DNA of 64,000 bases from Winogradskyella vincentii (GCF_020166345.1 NZ_JAIUJS010000002.1:248001-312000), one strand, 5' to 3'; positions 1 through 8,345 are shown, counted from the first letter of the stretch. Numbers and translations: made by a program. The notes: generated by a model from the sequence alone, not told the origin.

Positions 1-358
1 AGAAATAGGCACATGTCGTACGCCCTTTCCCGGTACTAATCATTGGAGGAGCAATGCTGTCCGAAAAAGTTTCATTAGCATCCATTAAAAACATCTGATC
101 ACAACCAACACCCCATTTAGCATTATTTGATTGAAACACCAATTGTTTGTCATCAAAACTCCAGTAAGCTTCAGCATTATCGCCTCCAAATGTGACTTGA
201 TGTAAAGACTTAAAATGCGTTTCTTCCGGATAGATTAATGGATTTTTGACAACCGCATCTACCTCCTTACCAATTATATTTTCTGATGATTTTTCGACAT
301 CATTTTTACACGACGAAAAAGAAACCAAAACCAACAACAAAACAACAATTCTATTCAT
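1..358 (-). CDS. PD40/TolB-like beta-propeller lipoprotein (3' part missing)
   Basis: Open reading frame on the minus strand that starts with ATG at 358 and runs off the left edge, so only the first 119 residues are visible. The N-terminus MNRIVVLLLVLVSFSSCKND is a lipoprotein signal with the lipobox cysteine at residue 17. The segment around residues 48-75 (HFKSLHQVTFGGDNAEAYWS, then FDDKQLVFQS) has the look of a WD40-like PD40/TolB repeat, a fold found in outer-membrane or periplasmic lipoproteins of Bacteroidota. It is divergent from the peptidase gene at 420. Function beyond a periplasmic beta-propeller cannot be given from this fragment. Confidence 0.75.
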   Translation of the reverse strand, partial: MNRIVVLLLVLVSFSSCKNDVEKSSENIIGKEVDAVVKNPLIYPEETHFKSLHQVTFGGDNAEAYWSFDDKQLVFQSNNAKWGVGCDQMFLMDANETFSDSIAPPMISTGKGRTTCAYF

Positions 359-391
359 GCCTAACAATTATAATAAATGGCATTTAATGCC

Positions 392-399
392 TAATTTTG
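392..399 (+). promoter_or_regulatory. -7 promoter box of the M28 peptidase gene
   Basis: The sequence TAATTTTG matches the Bacteroidota -7 consensus TAnnTTTG and ends 20 bases before the ATG at 420. No clean upstream TTG at 17-20 bases was seen, so this is a moderate call. Confidence 0.4.
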
Positions 400-419
400 T
401 GCAAAAATAAGACTTCAAT

Positions 420-1664
420 ATGAAAAAATTAGTGTTTTTATTTGTTTTAGTAGGATTATGGACCTGCAAGAATGAGCCTAAGGTTGCTCAAAACAAAATT
501 GAAGAGGATGTTGCGTTTTTAGCAGATGACAAGCTTGAGGGCCGACAAACAGGTACGCAAGGAGAAGCAAAAGCCTCTGAATATCTAATTTCGAGATTTA
601 AAGAAATTGGCCTTCAGGCTAAAGGAACCGAAGATTTTCTCCAGCCTTTTTCATTCAAACCAAAAACAGACCCACACAAGGAGGTTGAATTCACAAAAAA
701 CGCAGACAGCACAATAACAGGTAACAACGTTATTGGTTACATAGATAATAATGCGGAGACAACAATTGTAATTGGTGCGCATTACGACCACTTAGGATAT
801 GGTGGTGAGGGATCGTTATACAGAGAAAAAGAAAAGGCAATCCACAATGGCGCTGATGACAATGCCAGTGGTGTAGCGGTCTTATTAAATTTGGCAGATA
901 GGTTGAATGTGAAAAACAGTAAGGCTGAAATTAAAGACAGTAACAACTATTTATTTATGGCATTTTCTGGAGAAGAAATGGGCTTATTAGGATCTAATTA
1001 TTTCTCCAAAAATCCAACTATAGATGCTCAATCTATAAACTATATGATTAATATGGATATGGTTGGTCGTATGAAAGGAGATAGTACTTTAGCCGTATAT
1101 GGTGTAGGCACTTCTCCAATGTTTAAGCAAACACTGAAGGCCAATAATGAAAAATTTAAACTTATTGAAAACGAAAGTGGGGTAGGGCCAAGTGACCACA
1201 CCTCATTTTATTTAATTGATGTACCTGTATTACATTTTTTTACGGGCCAACATGAAGATTATCATAAGCCAAGTGATGACTTTGACAAATTGAATTATGA
1301 GGGAATGAATCTTATTTCAGATTATATTTTTGACATAATAAGCGATCTTGATGATAATGGAGAGCTCGCATTCAGAAAAACAAAGAATGAAAGCGAAGAA
1401 ACACCTAGATTTAAAGTTGGTTTAGGCGTGGTACCAGATTATCTGTATGACGGTAAGGGAATGCGCATTGATGGAACACGCGAGGATACTCCAGCGCACA
1501 ACGCTGGCATACAAAAAGGAGATGTTGTTGTAAAACTTGGCGATAGTACTGTGACAGATATGATGAGCTACATGAGAGCCCTTTCTGTTTTTGACAAAGG
1601 AGATGAAGCAGATATTACCTTAATTCGAGGAGAGGAGAAGATAGAGACAAAGGTTAAGTTCTAA
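420..1664 (+). CDS. M28-family zinc aminopeptidase lipoprotein with C-terminal PDZ domain
   Basis: Predicted exported metallopeptidase of 414 aa. The N-terminus is a lipoprotein signal with the cysteine at residue 16. The M28 di-zinc site is complete: H121 and D123 in GAHYDHLG, D146 in GADDNASG, the catalytic and ligand glutamates E185/E186 in SGEEMG, D213 in NMDMVG, and H282 in DYHKPSDD. Residues about 335-414 form a PDZ-like domain (G-L-G-V near the start, then the PAHNAGIQKGD motif), which often follows M28 domains in Bacteroidota and may bind substrate termini. It probably acts as an aminopeptidase at the cell surface or in the periplasm. The ATG at 420 follows a plausible -7 box. The exact substrate is unknown. 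Confidence 0.9.
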   Translation: MKKLVFLFVLVGLWTCKNEPKVAQNKIEEDVAFLADDKLEGRQTGTQGEAKASEYLISRFKEIGLQAKGTEDFLQPFSFKPKTDPHKEVEFTKNADSTITGNNVIGYIDNNAETTIVIGAHYDHLGYGGEGSLYREKEKAIHNGADDNASGVAVLLNLADRLNVKNSKAEIKDSNNYLFMAFSGEEMGLLGSNYFSKNPTIDAQSINYMINMDMVGRMKGDSTLAVYGVGTSPMFKQTLKANNEKFKLIENESGVGPSDHTSFYLIDVPVLHFFTGQHEDYHKPSDDFDKLNYEGMNLISDYIFDIISDLDDNGELAFRKTKNESEETPRFKVGLGVVPDYLYDGKGMRIDGTREDTPAHNAGIQKGDVVVKLGDSTVTDMMSYMRALSVFDKGDEADITLIRGEEKIETKVKF

Positions 1665-1731
1665 AAAATAGCCCAAAAAAGACATAATTTATTTTTATTT
1701 AAATTTGAAGAAAAAGATTGCTTTTCTTCAA

Positions 1732-2850
1732 ATGAAAAAGATAGTTTCATTGTGCTGTCTATTTGTGTTATTGTCTGCCTTCAATTGCGATAATGAACCC
1801 GTAGATTTTGATTTTAGTGTTTTGGATGTAAACCCAAAACTACTTGGCCAGTGGTATCTCGTAGAGTTTGACTCTGAAGTTTCTTCATTACCTAACACTG
1901 ATAATCAATCCGCAACGACAGAAACCAGAATATTTAGTACCTCCTCTGATTATTCAATATTTTTTGACGAAAACAGTTTCAGAGTAACCGGAGAATACAC
2001 CTACAACTCTAGATTAAAGATCAACGGAATAGAAGACACTAGTAATTTTTATACCAATGAAGACGTTGATTACACTTATGGATATTCAGTAGACAATGAT
2101 GAGGTTATTTTTCAAGAATACCCTTTTGACATTACCACTCAGGAAGAAAACACGTTTTATTTACAAGGGGAACAGAAAAATAGTTTTGTTGTTTCAGAAA
2201 ATGGAGAAACTTTAATATTTTTTCAGGATGAAACGTTAACAGATTCCAACGCACCTGTTCCTGATGGAATAACGATTACAAAAAGAACATCGTCAATTTG
2301 GACCAAAGATTTTACTATATTTTCTTGTGACTTGAGGGATGCCACGCGCCAAGCTGAAATAGCCTATAACCAAAGCAATGAGGATATTCAATTATGTCTT
2401 GATTATAGACGTGCCTTAGAGGATCAGATTTTAGAATGTGGAGATCCTGACGGAAGCATATCTGACACTATAGAAGAATTGGGTAATTGTGGTCTGTTAT
2501 CTGCAGATGTGTTGAGGGTTACGGCAGGCTTGCAGAATATTGATTTTGCGAACAAAACAATTTCCTATTCTAATGAAGTAATATCGGTCTATGGATCTGC
2601 CCTTTTTGGCAACCACAACCTCTCCTTTGAAGTGCCAGAATATGTAACTGGAATCGATACCTTTTTGAATTTTGTAATAAAAGTTGATGGCGTTGACTAT
2701 TTCCCGTATTATCCCGGAGTAAACAATTTTAGATTTAACACACTAATAAGCAGTAACTTTTCTTTAAATGCTGTTTTTGAAGGAACTGTTATCAATGCTC
2801 TGGGCGAAGAACTCACGCTGTCAGTGGGTATAATAGATGTTAACTATTAG
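1732..2850 (+). CDS. Lipoprotein of unknown function
   Basis: I do not recognise this 372-aa protein. The frame is open from a TTG at 1705, but the ATG at 1732 starts exactly at a canonical lipoprotein signal (MKKIVSLCCLFVLLSAFNC, lipobox cysteine at residue 19), so I use that start. The mature part begins with Asp- and Glu-rich sequence, then an approximately 150-residue segment (GQWYLVEFDSE and following) reminiscent of lipocalin-like or META-like lipoprotein domains, a central part with several cysteines, and a beta-rich C-terminus. It sits 67 bases after the M28 peptidase and just before dusB. No catalytic motif was found. Confidence 0.75.
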   Translation: MKKIVSLCCLFVLLSAFNCDNEPVDFDFSVLDVNPKLLGQWYLVEFDSEVSSLPNTDNQSATTETRIFSTSSDYSIFFDENSFRVTGEYTYNSRLKINGIEDTSNFYTNEDVDYTYGYSVDNDEVIFQEYPFDITTQEENTFYLQGEQKNSFVVSENGETLIFFQDETLTDSNAPVPDGITITKRTSSIWTKDFTIFSCDLRDATRQAEIAYNQSNEDIQLCLDYRRALEDQILECGDPDGSISDTIEELGNCGLLSADVLRVTAGLQNIDFANKTISYSNEVISVYGSALFGNHNLSFEVPEYVTGIDTFLNFVIKVDGVDYFPYYPGVNNFRFNTLISSNFSLNAVFEGTVINALGEELTLSVGIIDVNY

Positions 2851-2869
2851 TCAGTTTTTTAAAAAGCCT

Positions 2870-2877
2870 TAGTTTTG
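2870..2877 (+). promoter_or_regulatory. -7 promoter box of dusB
   Basis: TAGTTTTG fits TAnnTTTG and lies 17 bases upstream of the TTG start of dusB, in the 44-base gap after the preceding lipoprotein gene. Confidence 0.45.
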
Positions 2878-2894
2878 CATCAAAAAATTGACCA

Positions 2895-3887
2895 TTGGTA
2901 AAAATTGGTGACATAGAATTGGGAGATTTTCCATTGCTCCTTGCGCCTATGGAGGACGTAAGTGATCCACCGTTTAGGGCATTATGCAAAGAGCAAGGTG
3001 CCGATGTGGTTTACACAGAGTTTGTTTCTAGTGAAGGGTTAATACGCAATGCCGCCAAAAGCGTGATGAAGCTCGATATTTACGAAAAGGAACGCCCTGT
3101 AGGTATCCAAATCTTTGGAGCAAACATGGATAGCATGCTTCAGACAATTGATATTGTAGAGAAATCTAATCCAGATATAATTGATATAAACTTTGGTTGT
3201 CCGGTAAAAAAAGTTGTTTCCAAAGGGGCTGGAGCAGGAATTTTGAAGGATATCTGCTTAATGGAAAAGCTTACGGCTGAAATGGTTAAGCGCACCAACC
3301 TTCCAGTTACTGTGAAAACACGCTTGGGCTGGGATCATGATTCTATTAAGATTGTTGAGGTTGCTGAACGATTGCAAGATGTTGGGATAAAGGCAATAGC
3401 AATTCATGGCCGTACTAGAGCCCAAATGTATAAAGGAAATGCTGATTGGAAGCCAATAGCAGCCGTAAAGAATAATCCTAGAATGCATATTCCAGTTTTT
3501 GGCAATGGAGATGTAAATTGCCCCGAAAAAGCTGTAGAAATGCGTGATGAATATGGATTGGATGGCGCTATGATCGGTAGGGCTTCCATCGGTAACCCTT
3601 GGTTTTTTAAGCAAGTAAAACACTATTTTAATACTGGAGAGCATTTAAAGCCAATAACTTTGCAAGAACGGGTTGAAGCAGCACGCCGACATCTTCAAAT
3701 GTCCATAGATTGGAAAGGTGAGAAACTTGGCGTTTTTGAAACTAGAAGACATTACACCAATTATTTTAAAGGAATTCCAAATTTTAAAGAATATCGAATG
3801 AAAATGGTTACAAGCGACCATTCTGAAGATGTATTCGCCGCCTTTGATGAAGTTTTAGAAAAATTTTCAGATTATCAATTCGTTTAG
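2895..3887 (+). CDS. dusB: tRNA-dihydrouridine synthase
   Basis: FMN-dependent enzyme that reduces uridines in the tRNA D-loop. The 330-aa sequence has the Dus TIM-barrel pattern: LLAPMEDVSDPPFR near residue 17, the QIFGAN motif near 72, INFGCPVKKV with the catalytic cysteine near residue 100, VKTRLGWD near 141, IHGRTRAQMYKG near 170, and GNGDV and GAMIGRASIGNPW in the phosphate-binding part. The start is a TTG codon (MVKIGDIEL); no ATG lies upstream in frame, and homologs begin at this position. It ends one base before the convergent stop of the permease gene, leaving no room for a separate terminator. Confidence 0.95.
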   Translation: MVKIGDIELGDFPLLLAPMEDVSDPPFRALCKEQGADVVYTEFVSSEGLIRNAAKSVMKLDIYEKERPVGIQIFGANMDSMLQTIDIVEKSNPDIIDINFGCPVKKVVSKGAGAGILKDICLMEKLTAEMVKRTNLPVTVKTRLGWDHDSIKIVEVAERLQDVGIKAIAIHGRTRAQMYKGNADWKPIAAVKNNPRMHIPVFGNGDVNCPEKAVEMRDEYGLDGAMIGRASIGNPWFFKQVKHYFNTGEHLKPITLQERVEAARRHLQMSIDWKGEKLGVFETRRHYTNYFKGIPNFKEYRMKMVTSDHSEDVFAAFDEVLEKFSDYQFV

Positions 3888-5090
3888 TTAGGTCTTAATT
3901 AGCTGTTTGGTTATACGTGCTGAAGCAATTCTGGATGCAACAATTCCTAAAACAAAAATTGTAACCAGTACAATGATAACATTTAAGAATTTGATTCCTA
4001 CTGGATAAGGTAGGTCAGGCGTTAACATTACTAGATCTAAATTTTGTTGAAGAAACACTACTACTAGCCCCAAGATTACACCAATAATTCCGCTAATTAC
4101 TGTCATTAAACTTCCCTGTAAAAAGAAAATAGATTTTATAGATTTGGTCTCGGCACCTAAATTAAAGAGTGTGTTTAGAGAGCGTTTCTTATCCAATATC
4201 ATCATGATAATGGCACCAATGACATTAAATAGCGCAATAATGATTACTAAGGTAAAAATTAGATAGATTGCTAAATTCTCAGTATTCAACATTTTATAGA
4301 GTGCATCATTGAGCTGTTCCCTGTTTTTAATTACAAAGGTGTTTGCATACTTATTTTCAATTTCTTCTCTAACTATAGTTTCATCTGCTCCGTCGGTTAG
4401 TTTTAGCTCAATAGACGCATACTGATTATCGTTATAGTTCAATAGAGTTCTTGCTAAAGAAATGTCGGAGTAAATGTACTCGTTATTTAATTCTTCATTA
4501 ATATCGAAGAGACCAACATTATTTACATAGACTGAATTGTATGCGCCTTTTAATGAGCTGAATTGACCCTTACCCGGTTTTGGAACGTATAACGACAAAG
4601 GTTTTAAAAAATCAAAAACTCCAAAAGAAAGGTTGTTAGAAATTCCCCACCCAGATACCACTTCGTTATTTCCGAATTTAATCCAGTTTCCTCTAGCCAT
4701 CATGGAATCTACATTTGTTACTTTAAGATAATTCTCGTCAACTCCCTTTAGGGTTGCTAGCAAGTTTTTGTTATCAGACTTAATAATAACACGTTCCTCA
4801 ATAACCATTGAGTAATCATATATTCCTTCAATTTTTATAAGTTCAGATATATCTGCTTCCGTGAACAAAAACGATTTCCCTTTGCTGGAGAGTAACTTAA
4901 TATCTGGGTCGACAAATGAAGAAAACTGAAGACTAAAATCTTTTAAACCAGTAAACACCGACAATACAATGAATAGCGATGCTGAAGCTATAATTACACC
5001 GCCAGATGCTATCAAAGTCATAATATTAATAGCATTGTTACTGCTTTTTGAAAAAAGATATCGCTTCGCTATATATAAAGGGAAATTCAC
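3888..5090 (-). CDS. FtsX/LolC-E-like ABC transporter permease
   Basis: A 400-aa inner-membrane permease with the MacB/LolCE layout: one N-terminal membrane segment (residues about 22-48), a roughly 220-residue periplasmic domain, then three membrane segments near residues 275-300, 320-350 and 370-392. LolC/E-type permeases release lipoproteins from the inner membrane, but other FtsX-family roles are possible and no cognate ATPase lies next to it. The start codon is a GTG that directly abuts the TAA of rbfA, so the two genes are almost certainly one transcript and translationally coupled. Confidence 0.85.
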   Translation of the reverse strand: MNFPLYIAKRYLFSKSSNNAINIMTLIASGGVIIASASLFIVLSVFTGLKDFSLQFSSFVDPDIKLLSSKGKSFLFTEADISELIKIEGIYDYSMVIEERVIIKSDNKNLLATLKGVDENYLKVTNVDSMMARGNWIKFGNNEVVSGWGISNNLSFGVFDFLKPLSLYVPKPGKGQFSSLKGAYNSVYVNNVGLFDINEELNNEYIYSDISLARTLLNYNDNQYASIELKLTDGADETIVREEIENKYANTFVIKNREQLNDALYKMLNTENLAIYLIFTLVIIIALFNVIGAIIMMILDKKRSLNTLFNLGAETKSIKSIFFLQGSLMTVISGIIGVILGLVVVFLQQNLDLVMLTPDLPYPVGIKFLNVIIVLVTIFVLGIVASRIASARITKQLIKT

Positions 5091-5483
5091 TTAAGATTTT
5101 TTGCGCTTACCTAACAAATCCGGATTGTTAATCGGGTCTTCATCACCTTTAAGAGAACGCTCAATTCCATCAATATATTCTAATGAGTCATCGATAAAAA
5201 ACTCCAATTGCGGCATGCGTCTTAATTGATGTCTTGTGCGTTGAGAAAGTTCATGTCTAATAAGAGGTGTGTTAGACCTTATGCCTTCTAGCAAAGACTT
5301 TGCCTCCTTGTTTGGAAAAATACTCAAGTAAACCCTGGCCATAGACAAATCTACTGTTACATTGACTTTACTAACTGAAATAATTACACCTTTTAATCCT
5401 CCACTAGATGCGGCCCGTTGTAAAACATCAACTAAGTCTTGTTGTATAACTGTCGCTATTTTTTTTTGTCTATTACTTTCCAT
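5091..5483 (-). CDS. rbfA: 30S ribosome-binding factor A
   Basis: RbfA binds the small ribosomal subunit during 16S rRNA maturation and cold adaptation. The 130-aa protein has the single KH-like fold sequence: MESNRQKKIATVIQQDL at the start, VNVTVDLSMARVYLS in the middle and HELSQRTRHQLRRMPQLEF towards the C-terminus. The frame is open further upstream, but the ATG at 5483 is where RbfA homologs begin and the upstream part has no family similarity. It is first in a two-gene unit with the permease and divergent from the epimerase gene over a 106-base gap. Confidence 0.92.
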   Translation of the reverse strand: MESNRQKKIATVIQQDLVDVLQRAASSGGLKGVIISVSKVNVTVDLSMARVYLSIFPNKEAKSLLEGIRSNTPLIRHELSQRTRHQLRRMPQLEFFIDDSLEYIDGIERSLKGDEDPINNPDLLGKRKKS

Positions 5484-5589
5484 AATGCAAAAGTAGATGA
5501 TATTTAAAGATAATAGTATTTTTATATAACAAAAATCATGTTTTATAACCTTCAGATTTCCGTTCTTTCGGAGACTAAATAAAGTTTTA

Positions 5590-5994
5590 ATGAAAAAAAT
5601 TGAACACATAGGTATTGCCGTTAAGGACATCGAAGCTTCAAACAATCTTTTTGAACTTCTTTTTGATAAACCGCATTATAAGATTGAAGAGGTAGAAAGC
5701 GAAGGTGTGAAAACTTCGTTTTTTAAATGTGGGCCGAACAAAATAGAATTGCTCCAGGCAACAAATGAAAATAGCCCAATTGCAAAATTTATTGAGAAAA
5801 AAGGTGAGGGCATTCATCATATTGCATTTGCAGTAGAAGACATATATCAGGAAATTGAACGATTAAAATCTAGTGGATTTCGTATGATTCATGAAAAGCC
5901 TAAAAAAGGTGCCGACAATAAGATTATTGCTTTTTTACACCCTAAATCTACCAATGGTGTTTTGATAGAATTATGCCAAGATATTGAAGATTAA
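5590..5994 (+). CDS. mce: Methylmalonyl-CoA epimerase
   Basis: Interconverts (R)- and (S)-methylmalonyl-CoA in propionate and succinyl-CoA metabolism. The 134-aa protein is one vicinal-oxygen-chelate unit pair: H6 in IEHIGIAV, a glutamate near residue 53 in NKIELLQ, H76/H77 in GIHHIAFAV and E127 in VLIELCQ correspond to the four metal ligands known for the family. The length is typical. It stands alone, followed by a tRNA gene; the partner mutase is not in the window. Confidence 0.92.
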   Translation: MKKIEHIGIAVKDIEASNNLFELLFDKPHYKIEEVESEGVKTSFFKCGPNKIELLQATNENSPIAKFIEKKGEGIHHIAFAVEDIYQEIERLKSSGFRMIHEKPKKGADNKIIAFLHPKSTNGVLIELCQDIED

Positions 5995-6009
5995 ATTGGA
6001 TTTTTTTTC

Positions 6010-6040
6010 TTGTAGGGTATTAAAATATATAGTAATATTG
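6010..6040 (+). promoter_or_regulatory. Possible promoter of the CAU tRNA gene
   Basis: TTG at 6010, a 20-base spacer, then TAATATTG, one mismatch from TAnnTTTG. It lies 39 bases upstream of the mature tRNA 5' end. Confidence 0.35.
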
Positions 6041-6078
6041 CACACTCTTTAGAAATAAAGATATTGGTATACCCAATA

Positions 6079-6152
6079 GGTCCTATAACTCAGTTGGTTA
6101 GAGTATCTGACTCATAATCAGAAAGTCCCTGGTTCGAGCCCAGGTGGGACCA
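6079..6152 (+). tRNA. tRNA with CAU anticodon (tRNA-Ile2 or elongator tRNA-Met)
   Basis: A 74-nt cloverleaf: acceptor stem GGTCCTA (6079-6085) pairs with TGGGACC (6145-6151) with one T-G wobble, discriminator A at 6152, anticodon stem TCTGA/TCAGA around the loop CTCATAA, anticodon CAT at 6113-6115, and the T-loop TTCGAGC. CCA is not encoded. The acceptor has C4-G69 and C5-G68 pairs, which in E. coli are recognised by the lysidine synthetase TilS on tRNA-Ile2, so isoleucine (AUA) identity is favoured, but elongator methionine cannot be excluded from one gene. Confidence 0.9.
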
Positions 6153-6157
6153 CAAAA

Positions 6158-6182
6158 AAACCCTTCAACCGAAGGGTTTTTT
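6158..6182 (+). terminator. Rho-independent terminator of the CAU tRNA
   Basis: Stem AAACCCTTC / GAAGGGTTT with the four-base loop AACC, followed by a T-run, five bases after the tRNA 3' end. Confidence 0.85.
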
Positions 6183-6326
6183 AGTTTATATAGATTATTT
6201 TTACTGGGTATTTAAAGGTTAAACACTTAGGTTAATTATTGGCAATTCTTCCCTAACAACTGCAATTTTTTAGCACTTCGTCGATAATATTTGCCGTTTA
6301 AAGACGTTTTTTTGGTATTAATTGTT

Positions 6327-6355
6327 TTGTCAGCTCGGTTTTTTTGTTACTTTTA
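6327..6355 (+). promoter_or_regulatory. Promoter of the small proline-rich protein gene
   Basis: TTG at 6327-6329, an 18-base spacer, then TACTTTTA at 6348-6355, one mismatch from TAnnTTTG. The predicted transcript start lies about 12 bases upstream of the ATG at 6372. The arrangement is the same as that seen before fabH. Confidence 0.45.
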
Positions 6356-6371
6356 CACCGTTATTATCAAT

Positions 6372-6572
6372 ATGGAGAATAAAAATATGTTAGCCTCAAT
6401 CTTATTTTTTCTCATAGGCTTTATGTCTATGGCGCAGGGAGCGACACCACCGCCTCCAATGCCACCGCCTCCACCAGGTTTGCCTATCGATGGTGGAGTA
6501 GTAGCTTTATTTCTTGTTGCTATTATTTTTGGGGCATTTAAAATTCTGCAAATTAATAAGCAAGAAGCTTAA
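6372..6572 (+). CDS. Small exported proline-rich protein with PID-CTERM-like sorting signal
   Basis: A 66-aa protein with three visible parts: a signal peptide ending near MSMAQG (residues 1-22), a proline-rich stretch (PPPPMPPPPPG, about 25-36) with the motif LPIDGG (about 37-42), and a hydrophobic C-terminal segment (VVALFLVAIIFGAFKIL) followed by a short Lys-containing tail. This signal-linker-motif-helix-basic tail order is the layout of CTERM-type sorting signals, and LPIDGG fits the flavobacterial class named PID-CTERM; the processing enzyme is not in the window. The upstream in-frame ATG at 6291 would give a long non-signal leader and lies before the promoter, so 6372 is preferred. The 3' end overlaps the ribE stop by four bases on the other strand. 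Confidence 0.7.
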   Translation: MENKNMLASILFFLIGFMSMAQGATPPPPMPPPPPGLPIDGGVVALFLVAIIFGAFKILQINKQEA

Positions 6573-7159
6573 TTTCTTAATTCGTTTAAGCGCTTTACAT
6601 ATTTTCCAATTACATCAAACTCTAAGTTAACTTTGTCTCCTTCTTTAATGGAATGAAATGTTGTGTGTTCGTAGGTGTAGGGTATTATTGCAACAGAAAA
6701 TTCATTTAGTTTTGAGTTTACCACCGTTAAGCTAACACCATTAACAGTGATAGACCCCTTTTCTATAGTTATATTGTCTTTTTCAGACCCGTATTCAAAA
6801 GTGTAAAACCAACTACCGTTTTCTTCAGTAACGGAAATACATGTACCGGTTTGGTCTACGTGACCTTGCACAATGTGCCCATCTAACCGATCACCCAACT
6901 TCATGGCCCTCTCTAGGTTTACCTTATCGCCCTTATCAAGTATACCTAAATTCGTTTTATCCAGAGTTTCCTGTATTGCTGTTACGGTATATTTTTTGTT
7001 ATCAATATCAACAATGGTTAAGCACACGCCATTATGTGCTATGCTTTGATCAATTTTTAGCTCTGGGGTTATCGAAGAACTAATGGTGAGGTTTAGGTTA
7101 CCTCCTTCTTTTTGTAATTTTTCAATTGTTCCTAAATCTTCAATTATTCCTGTGAACAT
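6569..7159 (-). CDS. ribE: Riboflavin synthase alpha chain
   Basis: Catalyses dismutation of two 6,7-dimethyl-8-ribityllumazine molecules to riboflavin. The 196-aa protein has the typical start MFTGIIEDLGTI and two repeated lumazine-binding barrels (about 1-96 and 97-190), with the paired motifs SIAHNGVCLTIVD and GSITVNGVSLTVV and the GDRLDGHIVQGHVD linker. Length is normal for the family. The gene is divergent from pdxA; its likely -7 box is TAACTTTG read on the minus strand at 7192-7199. No FMN riboswitch was recognised in the 97-base leader region. Confidence 0.95.
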   Translation of the reverse strand: MFTGIIEDLGTIEKLQKEGGNLNLTISSSITPELKIDQSIAHNGVCLTIVDIDNKKYTVTAIQETLDKTNLGILDKGDKVNLERAMKLGDRLDGHIVQGHVDQTGTCISVTEENGSWFYTFEYGSEKDNITIEKGSITVNGVSLTVVNSKLNEFSVAIIPYTYEHTTFHSIKEGDKVNLEFDVIGKYVKRLNELRN

Positions 7160-7191
7160 CGTTGTACTTTATTTAGTTAAATTTGTATTTG

Positions 7192-7199
7192 CAAAGTTA
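7192..7199 (-). promoter_or_regulatory. -7 promoter box of ribE
   Basis: On the minus strand the sequence reads TAACTTTG, matching TAnnTTTG, 32 bases before the ribE ATG. A clean TTG at the right spacing was not found. Confidence 0.4.
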
Positions 7200-7256
7200 A
7201 GGACAAAGCACAAATCCGCTATTAATTTTATGGAAAAAATAGCATAATCAGTAGGC

Positions 7257-8297
7257 ATGAAAAGGGAGGAAAAGATTATTGTTGGAATATCAGTTGGAGA
7301 CCTAAATGGCATTGGGCCAGAAATCATTATTAAAACCTATGAAGACCCAAGAACACTGGAGTTAAACACACCAGTAATTTTTGCCTCTGGGAAAACAATG
7401 CAGTTCTTTAAGAACCATTTTAAAAGTAAAATTAACTTTTTTAATATAGATTCTCCGGACAAACTAGTTCATGGCAAGGTAAATGTTGTCAATGTTTGGA
7501 AGGAACCAGTAAAAGTAGAATTTGGTAAACCTGATAAAAAAATAGGTGAATACGCAATTAAATCATTATCTGCCGCAACAAATGCATTAAAAAACAACCA
7601 AATTGATGTATTGGTTACCGCTCCTATTAATAAGCACAACATACAATCGGAAGAATTTAATTTCCCTGGCCATACAGACTATCTTGCCAAAACCCTCGAA
7701 GGAAAAAGCCTAATGTTTATGGTTTCTGATGATCTTAGAGTTGGACTGTTAACGGACCATGTCCCATTGAAAGACGCTTCTGAACATATAACAGAAGAAT
7801 TAATAAATGAAAAATTAAAAACGGTTTTATATTCATTAAAGCAAGATTTTGGTATTAGAAAACCAAGAATTGCGGTATTAGCAATAAATCCACATGCTGG
7901 TGACAACGGAGTTATTGGTAAAGAAGATGATGAGGTATTGAGACCTGCAATAGAAAAAATCAGGAACGAAAACGCTTTGGTTTTCGGGCCATATTCCGCA
8001 GATAGCTTTTTTGGATCAAACACGTACAAGTCGTTTGATGCGGTCATTGCATCTTACCATGATCAAGGCCTAATTCCATTTAAGACCATTGCTTTCGGTG
8101 AGGGCGTTAATTACACCGCTGGATTAAACAAGGTGAGGACTTCTCCAGACCATGGTACAGCATATGAAATAGCCGGAAAAGGTGTTGCAGATGAAAGTTC
8201 TTTTAAACAAGCAATAAATACAGCAATACAGATTTTCCGAAATAGAAAACAGCACAAGCACTACAGTAAGAATCCTTTAGAAAAGGTCAAAAAATAG
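7257..8297 (+). CDS. pdxA: 4-hydroxythreonine-4-phosphate dehydrogenase
   Basis: Oxidises 4-phosphohydroxy-L-threonine in de novo pyridoxal phosphate synthesis. The 346-aa sequence has the PdxA hallmarks: GISVGDLNGIGPEI at residues 10-23, the substrate-binding FPGHTDYLA near 137-144, and the three metal-ligand histidines H168 (TDHVPL), H213 (NPHAGDNG) and H268 (SYHDQGLIPFK). The length is typical. It is divergent from ribE; a TAAATTTG box on the plus strand at 7178-7185 could serve as its promoter. The next gene has its own promoter, so pdxA may be monocistronic. Confidence 0.95.
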   Translation: MKREEKIIVGISVGDLNGIGPEIIIKTYEDPRTLELNTPVIFASGKTMQFFKNHFKSKINFFNIDSPDKLVHGKVNVVNVWKEPVKVEFGKPDKKIGEYAIKSLSAATNALKNNQIDVLVTAPINKHNIQSEEFNFPGHTDYLAKTLEGKSLMFMVSDDLRVGLLTDHVPLKDASEHITEELINEKLKTVLYSLKQDFGIRKPRIAVLAINPHAGDNGVIGKEDDEVLRPAIEKIRNENALVFGPYSADSFFGSNTYKSFDAVIASYHDQGLIPFKTIAFGEGVNYTAGLNKVRTSPDHGTAYEIAGKGVADESSFKQAINTAIQIFRNRKQHKHYSKNPLEKVKK

Positions 8298-8345
8298 ATA
8301 TAAACATTTTTTGTTAATATCTATAAGTAAGTAAAGTAAAATTTA

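Noticed and set aside
3258..3644. Minus-strand frame of 128 codons opposite dusB
   Set aside because: Antisense to dusB, with no signal or motif.
7160..7256. FMN riboswitch upstream of ribE
   Set aside because: The 97-base gap lacks the conserved RFN element cores and also has to hold divergent promoters.
7679..8047. Minus-strand frame of 122 codons inside pdxA
   Set aside because: Antisense shadow of a gene with complete metal-binding motifs; no start context.
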